Shown here piece by piece: positions 10,356 to 21,820 of a stretch of DNA of 64,000 nucleotides. How positions within the stretch are numbered: the stretch's first letter is position 1; every line of letters starts with the position of its first letter. Source of the DNA: Macroventuria anomochaeta (taxonomy: Eukaryota; Ascomycota; Dothideomycetes; Pleosporales; Didymellaceae); assembly GCF_010093625.1 (NCBI RefSeq), contig NW_022985411.1:179352-243351 (forward strand), given 5' to 3'. The position numbers and the translations under genes are program-made. The notes beneath the pieces were generated by a model. The model was given only the letters and a program-made list of their open reading frames with translations. It had not been told where the DNA came from and made no database searches.

Positions 10356-12736
10356 TCACACCCTCGTCGTACGGTGTCCATATTGCTGGTAGGCGGCGTC
10401 TGCCGACATCTGGCTGATATCGGGTGCGCCGTCTGATCGAAGTGCTTGCGAAGCAGACGGTACACCGGCTACCGCGGGGTTGCTGAGGTACCCGTACTCC
10501 CAGGATCCCCGTCCTCCTTGTGTCAGGGTCGATGGGTAATGCGACATCTGATGAGCTCCTGCTCCCCACTGAGTCATGCTCTGTACTGAGGGTGTCCTCT
10601 GCGGGGTAGGCATGCCATGCACAGATGATCCCTCAAGGCCTGCTGACATCTTGAAGGTAGGCGATAAGCTCGTGGATGTCATACTAGGTGTGTAGGTAGC
10701 TGAGGCCATCGACGCAGACCCCGATCGCGGCGAGGTCCGATGCATACTCCCAGACGCATATGCAAGGCCACTCGAAGCGTAGGACGGTGTCGAAACGATA
10801 GGGAGTGATCCTGCGCCAGCCGTTGAGGCGTAGCTGGCGGACTACGGAGTGTCAGTTCCATGCCATGCTTAGTCGCAGGACAACTTACATATTTGCTGAT
10901 GATCTTCTTCAACGCGTGAGAAAGTATCTTCCAGGCGAAAACCTTGACATCCTTCTCGATGTTGCGCGGCTTGGGCGTAGGAAAGCCCATGATGACTTTA
11001 AAGAACTCCTCGCTGTCCACTTTCGCTTTAGATACCGTGAGCGGCCGAAACCCTTCCAAATTTCGACGAATGCGGTTCTTCTCTTCGACAGTAAAGCGCA
11101 CATTCACCAGCTGTTCGAGGAGGTATATCGTATCCACGCTAGTGATATAGTACTCATCCTTCTCTTCCCACCAGATACAACTCACACAGATGCTTCTTGT
11201 TGGACGAGCTTCGGGCGTGATGGGCGTGAACGTTGTTGTGATCGTACTGCCATGTTGTGATCGTTCGAATTGTACAAGTCGTCGTTTCGCATCAATCTCC
11301 TCCTGCGACCATTCTTCGGCCATCTTATCCAGGTCGCCTTCAATCTTCAAAATCGCCTTTGTCTGGTACATGGAGTATGGGTTGAATGGTTGACCACTCG
11401 AAGCGCCCCCACTTGGTGCGATCGATGTTGCTCGGACCAGAACAGGAGCTGGAAGAGTGGACGGTGACGGCAGAACCGATAGGCCTGACGTTGTCACAGC
11501 CATCGAACCAGGACTGCGACTCGGCTGTGCAAGAGAACTGTAGTGACTGTAGGGTTGCAGCCCAGGGGACATCTGTGGGGGCTTCAAGTCGTTTTGGCTC
11601 ATGCTTGGAACTGCATACAGACCTTTCTGCGATAGTTGAGAGGAGTAAGTGCTGCTTCTGCTCATGTCGTAAGCTCCAGCCTGACCAAAACCACTGGAGA
11701 GTGAGGACTGCGCCGGCAAGGGTGACAGTTGTGCTGTTGAGTAGGCTCCAGACATCGAGCGCGGCTTTGCTTGAATGCGGTGTGTGTTTTGACGCTTTGC
11801 AGCTATCGTGTCGAAACCTTCCTCGTCCGCAAAATCCGTGGAGTACTTGCGCTTCTTGGAAAAGTCGGAAGCGGACTGATACGCAAGGTTGGGAGACATG
11901 TCCGTGTAAGTAAATCTGCCAGCGTCTGCTTGATGGCGCAAATGACCATCCTTCTCCATCTGTAGTTTCAGCATCATAGTAGGATCCCATGTGTTAGTTA
12001 ACGGGAAGGGTGGGACCTCCACGCTGAGAACATAGTTGTACCAGTCATCGTCGTAGTCCACCTTTTGCAGGCCTGTAACGCATGCCTTCTTGCCAAACAT
12101 AAGGATGAAGGCGTACTGCTCTGCAGCGAGATCGTAATTCGTTCGGAGTTGTAAACTGACGGTAGATCCAGCGGTGCCTTGCGTAGGCGTAACGAAGCCC
12201 GTTATTTCCGTTTCAGTGCTTGTGTGAGAAGCGGGATGACGAGGTCTTGCATCGATAAATGAGGTAGCAGGTAGAAGATCGCCAGAGCCGCGTGACTCGT
12301 ATGCCGAGCTAGGTATATAAGGCAGATCTGCGTTCGAGTGCCCATGAACTAGACGCGTGGGTGCATCCGTATATGGAGAGGCGAACGATGGCTGTGCAAT
12401 ACCGGGGTAGCTTGAAACCTGATTCGATCGTGTGGCTTCGGCGTCTGGAGGGGTGCGCGGTCAGTAAACCTTGCTAATAGTTCTCACGTGGCACCCAAAA
12501 GAGTCCATCCGACCACAACTGTAGCAGCTGCCACACAAAACCATCAGATGAGCGAAAGGCCACTCACCATACACATATTGCTGGCTCTTGCCGTAGTCGG
12601 ACATGGACGAGATACTCGTGCCTATGGCAGAATGAATACCCGGAAGGCTACTTCTGAAGCCTTCCCTATACTGGGCCATATATGGCTCAGTTTCCGATGC
12701 GACGCCTTTCAAGAAGGGCGCACCAAAGCTATCAGA
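10356..12736 (-). CDS. medA: Medusa-type developmental transcription regulator (MedA/Ren1/Acr1 family)
   Basis: Coding exons (minus) are 12736-12568, 12444-10889 and 10841-10356; introns are 123 bp and 47 bp with GTGAGT and GTAAGT donors. They give 736 residues from the first in-frame base of exon 12736-12568. The N-terminal third is Ser/Tyr/Pro-rich. The region around residues 180-240 contains LRTNYDLAAEQYAFILMFGK and a conserved-looking WDPTMMLKLQMEKDGH. A globular block (about residues 430-570) includes FERSQHGSTITTTFTPI, CVSCIWWEEKDEYYITSVD and FKVIMGFPTPKPRNIEKDVK, which I recognise as the conserved core of MedA/Ren1/Acr1 proteins. These nuclear regulators control conidiophore development and virulence traits. 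The tail is disordered. The 5' end is unsettled: exon 12736 follows a strong CTAAC...AATAG acceptor, so an upstream exon ending at 12858 (CAG|GTACGG) precedes it. The first ATG in the known exon is at 12679. Confidence 0.8.
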
Positions 12737-12858
12737 CTATTCCATCAAGAGTTAGCGATTTGTTCGTTACGGGCCAAGTCGAAGGCAGCAGTAGAGAGAC
12801 GCCAGGCTGAGTGACGAAGGCAATTAGGCAGTATGCAAGAAGGGTTAGGAGCCGTACC
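12737..12858 (-). other. intron between leader exon and first recognised medA exon
   Basis: On the minus strand an exon ends CTATCAG at 12858. Donor GTACGG starts at 12857, a perfect CTAAC branch point lies near 12754, and the TAG acceptor ends at 12737. The exon upstream of 12858 is open in the coding frame for 14 codons back to an in-frame TAG that itself could be an acceptor. So the true start codon may lie in further leader exons, or the leader may be untranslated. Confidence 0.55.
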
Positions 12859-15800
12859 TGATAGCTAGGCTGGATGGTGCAGGCCAGCTTGACGGCCTCC
12901 TAGAACTTCTAGGAGAAGATGCGAGTGTTCTTCTTGTGGTTCTTGGTGCCGCGGTGATCTGCACCAGGGTGTTCGTCAAAGTCTGGGGATGCAAGACGAA
13001 GTGTGACCACCAATGAAGAAACAATGTAGGCCTGCAACAGAATATTGCGACGTGTCGCCTGGTCGGTTCGTACTCGTAATGACAGGAGTGAGATTCGAAG
13101 ACACTGGAAGTGGGCCTTGTGACCAGCGATATTGACGGAAGAAGGATACCCAGAGACAGAGGACCAAGATGTTTGGAAGGTCGATTCATCCGGGAATCAG
13201 GGGAACTTTGAATATCGGTGTCCTACACAATAAGTGCTGTTCTAGCCGGAGCCTGGATCATAACAGAACGTGTCGCAAAAGGGAAAGAGAAGCGTTGTGC
13301 TGGTAGCAGGAAAGACTTGATCCAGAGCAAACGCCAGGTCCTGAAATGACAGTGAGTTCCTGAGCATCAAATGTAGCATGTCACGACCCGCATTTCGATG
13401 TGACAGCCGTTGTGACTTACATAGCAGACAAAGAGCTCGAGACAAAGCCGTGTGATGGCCGATGTGGTACAGGCTAGGCAGCCTTACCGTACGGGAAGGC
13501 AGACAAACACTTGGGTTATGAAGCTTTGGTAGTGGAGTAGGCGAATGTTAATAGCGGATAGGTGCAGTAAATGTGAGAGAGGGATTACGACGCAACCCAA
13601 ACCAACGGTAAGGAGTGAGATTGGCCAGTGTAGTAGATGCAAGAGAGGCGGTAATGCAAGGACGAGCATGCACAGTGGGCTCTGGGGGTTCGGGATGGCT
13701 CTTGGTGATTACCGGACCCGCCAGCGTGGTAGCCTAGTCGACCAGCAAGTGCTGAAGCACGCCCCTCAAACTGCTTGAACTCCTACCGTTGAGCACTACG
13801 TAGTGCAAGTTCTGGCAAGCGTGAACAGCCGAATTAGGATACAGCGAGTAGATGGAGCTAGCTGTTAAAATGGTGCTTTGTTGCGGGCTCTGGCACACTG
13901 AAAGGTGCCCAGGGATGGCGCAGTGCTGCAAGCTGAGCAATAAGCTGAGATTGAAGGTGACGTGAGTGGCCGATATAGTCAGACAGCTGTGGCTGCGAGC
14001 GATGTGTAGGCAAGATAGCTCCAGAATGCAGGCTCAAACGCAAGGAAGCTATGAGCCCAGGATCGTCTGAAGGTGGATGGTTCCTGAGTCGTGCAGTGGG
14101 ATTCTAAGACCTCTGCAATGGAAAGAAGCGCGGATGCGGATGACCGGGGCCGGTGCGTCGAAACACAATCCGTGAGGCGTTAACTGTGGAGAGAATCGTA
14201 ATTGGGAAGGAAATGCAAACGGGCGCTGAGATGGCGAACAGCTGCGCAGTGCAGGAGAGGGAGGTTTGACCAAGGTTGAACGGTGTGGTAGCGAGGTTTG
14301 ACGTCGTTGTGTGAGCTGAACATGGAGGTACCGCGATTGCGCAGCGCGGCAGAAGCCCCCATAATGATATACATAACGAGCCAGCTTAGACAGCACCTCA
14401 GCAGCGTTTACACGCCTCTACCAACGACATCCGTCAGGGTCGCCGTGAGCCTCCAGCCAGGCGGGAGTGCACGGTCAGTCGGGCACTGAGTGGCCGACGA
14501 GATGACGGAAAATGGGCTGCTCATGGAAGTCAATGCACGGCACTCGTGCGCAGCGCCCCATCAGGGCGCCGTGGTAATGGCAGCGCGATGCAAAGGGAGG
14601 CATCAGATGGAGTGTGGTGAGCAATGAGATGGGCTTGGGCGGGACAAGCGAGCGATCGGGGCTGCTATTCCTGGAGTGGCTTGCAGCTAACCTTAATCCG
14701 TATCCCTGTCGCCTTCTGCGCATCGCCCAAAAGCCACGCCCACCAGCCTCTATCCAGGCACAGCGCAGCGTCCGCGACCGCTACGATGACGATGGCAACA
14801 CGCCAGCAAAGGGAGCCGTGTCTGTCCTACGTGGGCGCGTTTCGGTTTCCTTGAGAGGCGACTATGCCATGGCATGAACTCTCCCCTGCTCAGCACGCTC
14901 TTTTCCTTGCTCGCGCATCGCGCCTGCCACTTATAGATGGATGTTTGTATGTAACAGCCACATCGACATGGACGTGAAAGAAGCAATGACGGCTTGCCGG
15001 CAGGCGCGATGGGGGATGAGGCTGTCTCGTACGGCGGGGACGGCGCTCCCCCAAGTTGCCCGCTGCCGTTCACTTCAACCCCACTCTCCAGTGAGCACGC
15101 TCCCAAAAGCGAAGCACTCCGAACGGCTACGTCCCTTGCACTCTCAGGCAGTTCATTCTCAGCAAAATGATCGAAATAGGTGGCAATGGTATTCTTAGAA
15201 CGCTGATGCCGTATCACTCAGGGCTCTTACCCCGAATGGGAGCGTTGGCGGTTTGCCTGCGGCTGTGTTGCTCAAAGTCAGCCGCCCCACTCTCCAGAAG
15301 CAGAGCAATTAGCACCTTAGCGCTCTTGCGCAATCCACCATAATTCCCTCTCAAGCGGAGCAGAGCCGGTATAACATCATCACGTTCTAATCCTTGCACT
15401 GTGGACCAGAGCAAAAGCAATAGCCCGCCCGATGATGTGGGCGCCATGGACCGTTCATCTACCATACGAATGAGGCTATGCAGCCCTGCCTCATGGTGTA
15501 CAAGGGAATGGGGTACTCGCCGTATGGTATCAACCTCCGCATCCAATAAATCGACGGGACCCTCAGCGTTTGCGGACCATCCCTAGTCTTGACAATCGTT
15601 CTTCCATGGTCGCCTCTCGCTACGACTTGTTCTTCACATCACGTCCCGATTGTGATCTCATTCATCCTCGCGGTCGCCGAGCAAACGCTGCAGAAGCCTT
15701 GGATTGTTCGCAAATATGGAGCTCCATTGAAGGACTTACTCCAACTTTCGCAGCACCATCACAATGCAGGATGTCGCCGCTGGAGTGGTACCACTTTCGA

Positions 15801-18800
15801 CTTGACGCTTCTCTTAGTGGCATACCGCTCTCTCCTACGCTTGTTCGAAACGAGATGCGAGCTGTCGTGACTACCCAAATTGGTTTGCCATACACATTGC
15901 GCGGAAGCCTGACATGCCTGTGGTTCACGTTGAAGCACGGTTATTCACTTTTCTGATTTTGCTGGTGCCTCGCTCTCCATACGACTATTGAACAAACTGA
16001 CGCTATGGAAAAGTCTTTGGTCTTCTCCGGGGGCTTGTTCATTGCCGGGGTTCAAAATGTACAAGGGACCCGCGCCATGCAGTCGGGCCATCATCACCAG
16101 CATCTGAAACGTGCCTGGCGGACACCGACTGCGCACAAACAGTTGAACCTCTGCAAGTACCCGTCAATCCTTCCATTAAAAGGCTATTGAGGCTGTCGGC
16201 CGTTGGTTGACATAATAACACCAGAACGGGTCCTTTCGTTGTTGCCCTTCAGTCGCAGTGCCAGCAGTGCCAGCAGATCATCTGTGCGACCTCCACCGGC
16301 AGCATTGGTGCTTGCCATCACTTTGAGGCGCCGTGAGTGTTGATCTTGGTTCCACAAAACAAATGCGGTTCCTTTTGATTGTTACATCTACTACACCTAA
16401 ACAGGTTTTGTCTGCTTCAGCTCATCCACCAGACAACTCTACCACTCTACCTACCCCGACCTCGGCCAACACCACTTGAACTCGCAATGCCGAGCATACA
16501 ATATGTACCATTCGTTTGCAAGCGCCGGAGACAATCTACATGTGCTCCCCTTCCTAGGATACTATCGGTCGCTGCACCTAGCTACATTGACTCGTAAGGC
16601 TCCCCGTGGATCTGGTTCCTCCGACTGAATATCTGCAAGCTTCCATAACCCCACGGTGACTTCGCAGATCTGAAGTCCCACCAAGCTGGGTGCGATTGGT
16701 CCTCGTCATCGCACATTCCAAGCTCGGTTGAGGCCGAGATAGTCGTGGCGGATGTCGGCTTGCCACTAGTCCCTCACAACCCGGTTGCTGGGTGCTTCGT
16801 GCAGTTCGTGCTACCACCTCTCACGTAGCCCCGTAACACGCAAGGGCTGGATTCCAGTTACCCGGGACGAGGTTGTTCAATGAGCCGGAGAGGCCGTTGT
16901 GGGGAAAAGGATCGTTCTATGATCATGCAGCTACACGGGTGACCTGCATGCGCAGAGTCAGTATCCGAATCATTGGCAAGATCGCTGCTTCACGCCCGAA
17001 GAACTACGCTGACCGATAAGGCAGATCGTGACACAGTGCAAAGCTCGGCCTCAAGTTACGTGCTTCTCCCACCAGCTCATCGCCTCCCTCAATGCTCAAC
17101 GCGTGTCGGTACAAGACACTTATTTCCTAATGACCGAAGTGCAACACCAACAGCGGTTCTGTTTCACACAACGCTCCGTGACCCTCGAGGAACGGCTATC
17201 ATCGAGTGCAGAACCTCCTTGCATCCGGCTGAAGTCGGCATGTGATGCCTCTGGTATCACAGTACAACGCATCTCTCTTCGCGACTGCACGTGATCAGTG
17301 CTACATCTGGTAACTACAAGCATTCCTACGTAAGCCATTGACAGCGTCGAAGATGCCGAACGAGTACAGAACACAATCTTCAGCAAACTTTCGATTGATG
17401 AGCGGAAGAGCGGGGTCGGCGTGTTCGAGCGAAGAATGCAAGTCCAATTGATGTGGAAAGAGTGGTCGAGAACTGAATGCTGGTCATACGACCCAGGGTT
17501 ATATCTATAGCCATCAACGCATCAATCAAACGGAAGGCATTGACGCCACCAGATCAAGCTCGACGCCAGGAATTCAGCTGAACTTGACAACGAAGCAACT
17601 CCGGATAATGCACTGACCATACCAAGTCCATCTGTGATGAAGACAACTGATATCTGCGATTGTGACGCCTCATAAGTCCATGCTAATCCTGTACAGCATG
17701 GGTGATCATTGAGCGTGTTGGAAGCAGACAATGCATCCAGAATAATCGGACATTTTCATCCAGCGCACAAAAGCAACTGACGGCGACACGATTCTGATCT
17801 TGGGAACCTCATATGTTCATCTCTTGAACGAACAAGCCGTGTCTGAGACGTACATTATCTCTCATCCGGCATGTAGTGGCCTTTAGATTCAGGCACTGAC
17901 GGAGACAGATCTGGACGCAGTACTGCTGTGAGTTGCGGTACAAAGTCCTGTCATCGCCAGACCATTGGACCCGAGTAATCTGTCTCGTGTCGATGCGATC
18001 CAAGAAACTTCGACAGATGCAAGGTCTTACAGCATACTCTCTTCAGAATTCCGAATACCATCAGGCCCTTTTGACAAGACTCCAGTGATGCTATTGCAAA
18101 ACTCCACCACACCCGTATGAAAACTGGCAGATGCGCACACCTATATGAGATGGCTTGGACACCAGCACGGACGAACATTGCGATCGTAACTTTGGCGTCT
18201 GCAGTTCTAGAGCTTCGAGCAAGGCCCTAGGATACAATGATAATTGCAGACGTTCACATCTACGGTCTTGCTTTTTGCAGCATGGGCTGGAGGTCTTCGC
18301 AAGGGTATACAGACTACGTAGATACCTGAACCCAGAATCTTGGTAGACAACCGAGGATGTTGAGGCCATTTTCAAGAGCAAACGTTAGTGTTCGCGTCAC
18401 TTACTCCGTCCTTACACGAACTGTCACGTTGTTCTGCTTAACGTTAGGTATATGACACACTGCTACTTAGCGCCTCCCCAGAAGTTCCCTGTGGAGAAAG
18501 ATGGCAGCAACTTTGACCATGATGTGGACAAGATTACTTTCTCACGTTTGAATCATCACTTGGCTCGCTAAGAGTAACGCACCAACAACTACTCTAGATG
18601 TCCTACGACAATATCTGCTCTCCTACCTGACCATCCCTGAGATCTCGCACCAGAACGCTTACATATCCCTGCAACGTGAGTACCTGCACACACTGCTAGA
18701 TCCGTACCTCATCGTCTACACCTCGACCGCTCGATCAGACTCTCTCAATTTGTTCAGTATGTATGCCGAAATCTTCATCAAACCGCAAAAAGTGTATCCC

Positions 18801-19697
18801 GCTTGCGTTTGGGAAAGAGCGAGGGGAAAGTGTCGGATAGTTCCCGCTTCGTAGTTGTTCAAGGGAAGAATGTGAGCAGAAATCGTAGTGTATTAGTAGC
18901 TACCGATGTGGTGTTTATCTACACAGAAGGGAGCTATGGAGGCTAGCCAGAAACGGGAAGGCGCGGAGCCTGAGAAGAAGAGCTGCAGTGAAAGTGCTGG
19001 CTGACAATAGTATTGGAGAAAAGTTGGTTGGAATTGTTAAGGTGTTGTTTTTGTTGGACTTGCTTGATCAGTATGCATTCCCCAAACTTCAAGTCGATAT
19101 ACCGTTCTGGAAGGCCATGGGTGTCTTTGCGGTGCGACGAGTGTGCTCTTGTCGTGCCGTGGTACGGGTGGAGACTACGAAGTATCCAAAGCCTCGTGGG
19201 CGCAACTCACGCTCATGCATGTTCACCTACCAATGTCCCAGGCTCAAAGAATGCCGTCACTCATCCTTGGGCATCTTTTCTGTTCGCTTCAATGTATATG
19301 CTTGGACCTGTTCCGTCTACCCCAAAGACAGTATCATGCGCCTCACACGCCTATCGTTCAGATTTACCTTCCAATCTCTTTGCCCTTCGGAAGTGGAGAA
19401 GTTAGAAAGTGTGTGCGTGAGGAAGCTAGCCAAACACACGCTTGACCCCGGATCTCAAGATCTGGGTCGGGTAGTGGCATGGGGATCGAGCTTGGAACTG
19501 ACGCGAGGATGACATCATGAATGTGAGCAGGGCAAAAGTGCAGTGAGTGCAATACTATCCATTTAAGCTCACTGTATATACATAGATACTAATGCTAACG
19601 ACAGATTTCCCTAGACGCCATGTTATGCACAGATTATTTCCCCGTTACTCTAAACGCCAATACATCCAAATGATCAATGCCCTTCTCCCCTCTCCCC
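12859..19697. other. gene-poor block, probably long medA upstream region plus decayed sequence
   Basis: Nearly 7 kb without a confident gene. It lies upstream of the medA-type gene and downstream of csf1 (both minus), so part of it is probably leader and promoter of medA. Many frames of 60-170 codons occur on both strands with no shared register, low-quality composition and no domains. The best candidate is listed separately at 14890-15590. No repeat family or RNA gene was recognised. Confidence 0.45.
14890..15590 (-). other. weak candidate gene fragment, two exons
   Basis: On the minus strand a frame from about 15590 to 15229 reads plausibly as protein (DLLDAEVDTIRRVPHSLVHH, then LIRMVDERSM, then VLIALLLESGA). 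It ends at a good donor, GTAAGA. After a gap of about 35 bp a second open frame continues (NTIATYFDHFAENELPESAR). It starts after a possible CTAG acceptor near 15590, and no start codon or upstream exon was found. The family is not recognised. It could be the remains of a gene or chance. Confidence 0.22.
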
Positions 19698-21770
19698 CTA
19701 ACTACTCCCCAAAATCCGCTCATAAGCATCCTCCACCTCCCTCGCCACCTCAAGCAGCGTCACAATAACAATCTGATGCGTCACATTCGGCAACCGATCT
19801 CTATGCAACCCAATCCACTCCAGCGGCGGCGTCGCCTCGCCCATATCCCTCAGCTGCGGTGTCTCGATGACCGGCGGCTCGAGCGGCGTGTACTCGTATC
19901 TGGACTGCGGGACGTTTACCACGGCGGTAATTTTCTCCTGCTCCGAGTCCGGGTTGTCTGGGTTCGGGGAGGTCGAGACGCTGAGGGCGCGGGGGCGGTT
20001 GGGTGCTGCGTTTGCAGTCGTATTAGCTGCAGTGGAGATGGAGGGTACGCCTTCTGTGGACGGCACTTCGAGGGTTTGACTCGTGCTGATCTTGATGCTG
20101 GATTCTGGGAGCGGTTTGCCGAGGCGGCTGGCGAGGGTGCGCGAGTGGTTCGACCACATCTGCCGGATGTAGCTGATGCGCGAGTAGTTCCATCCGACGT
20201 CCACTTTGCCCTCCAGACTGCTCTTAAAGACATAGTCGATGTGGTTGTTCTTTGGGACCTGCCAGGTGTGCATTGTGGCTATGACTTTGGGCACTCGTAA
20301 GATTGTGCCGCCGCGGGCTGATCGGGCGGATTCGACAACGTCTTCGACGGTGAGATCGGCGACGGGCTTGCTCTTTTTGGGGGTTGGGATGGGAGATAGG
20401 GCGACGGACAACTGTCCCAGGGTCATTCCGAGGCTGGAGTGGATTTTGGAGGTTTCCAGGGCTACGGCGAAGCGCGCTTGCATGTCACCAGCTTCGAGCA
20501 TGAGTACCACGTTGTCGAGGAAGGTACCAGGGTAGACTCCCAAGTTGACAGAGCGAAGGGTGACAACTACATCTGTGTGAAGGGAAATCGGCGCTTTGAA
20601 GGCATCGTCGTCTTCGGGCTTGGGGGTGATCATGCTTTGAGAAGGCGAGCGGCCGAAGGATTGCGACACCGAGGATTTGCGTCTGAGGTACTTCTCAATG
20701 TCTTTCAGTGATTGCAGGTATGCTTGTTGGTTCTCTTGTACCAGTCGCTCGATAGCCTGGTAGAGAGCAAGGCCCTGTGCCGCGCTTGTGGCATGGCAGA
20801 AGACATGCACCTTGTCACCATCCAGGATCGCAACAAGGCGGTCTTGGCCCGCTCCTTCATTGTCGCGGACGTTGTACATGAGGAACTCGAAGTTGGCAAT
20901 GTCCGCTACGGCAAAAGCCTGGTAGTCGAAGCCTGACTTGACGCGTAGTTGATGAAAGGCAACCGATGCTTGGATTAGTGGTGTCGAACGCTCGTCCGGT
21001 GCTCGTTCGGGCCATCTAATGGATGTTCGCACTTTTACCCCAGCCAGCTCGACAAAGCCGCTCGTTCGACCTGTGCTCTCCAGACGAACCTTTTCAACAC
21101 CGACGCACAAGTTTTGCTCCCAATCAGTGCCCTTTGTTGACGAAGCCCACATGTTGTGTATGTGAAGCGAGGACTTGCCAATGGCCTGACCAAGATCGAG
21201 GTCGACCTTGACGTCTGCCATCGCCACGTTGGCATTCCATGGGAAGGCTGTTGCAGCGGTGACTTGTTGATAGCGCTGCATCAAATACTCTTGTGGCTCG
21301 GGGTTCGGATCGACGTTCGCGTCCGCCGGCTGTGATGACTGCCTGATCTCCGGTGGAATCCAAATCTCTCTAAAAAGCAGGAAGTCTTGCAATTGTCGAG
21401 CGTTGATCTGCAACGCCGTAGGGTTGATTTTGAGAATGGCGGAGATACCACTAGTGCCGCTCAAGTGCTTGCTGTTCATTAAAGACAGAACAATCGAGTC
21501 CACATCGAGACCAAAGGTCGATTCACGTGAGTACACATGCTGAACAGTGGCATTGAGCTTTGTGAACGCGGCAGATGCGGCGAAGAAATGCCCATGTTCC
21601 TGCGATTTGACACTGTTGACAGTGACGTAGATGTCTTCAAGCTTCGCGATCGCTGCAACGCGCGCAATTGGCTGGCAGCTGAGGCTAAACTCTTGCTTGC
21701 AAATCCTGAGACCAAGGTTGAGGCTCGTGCGTCCCAGGAGTGCCGATGGGTCGGCGTTGATGATGTTGTT

Positions 21771-21820
<50 letters not shown>

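Noticed and set aside
18988..19512. 174-codon plus frame downstream of csf1
   Set aside because: Overlapping frames of similar length occur in other registers, and there is no domain or splice structure.
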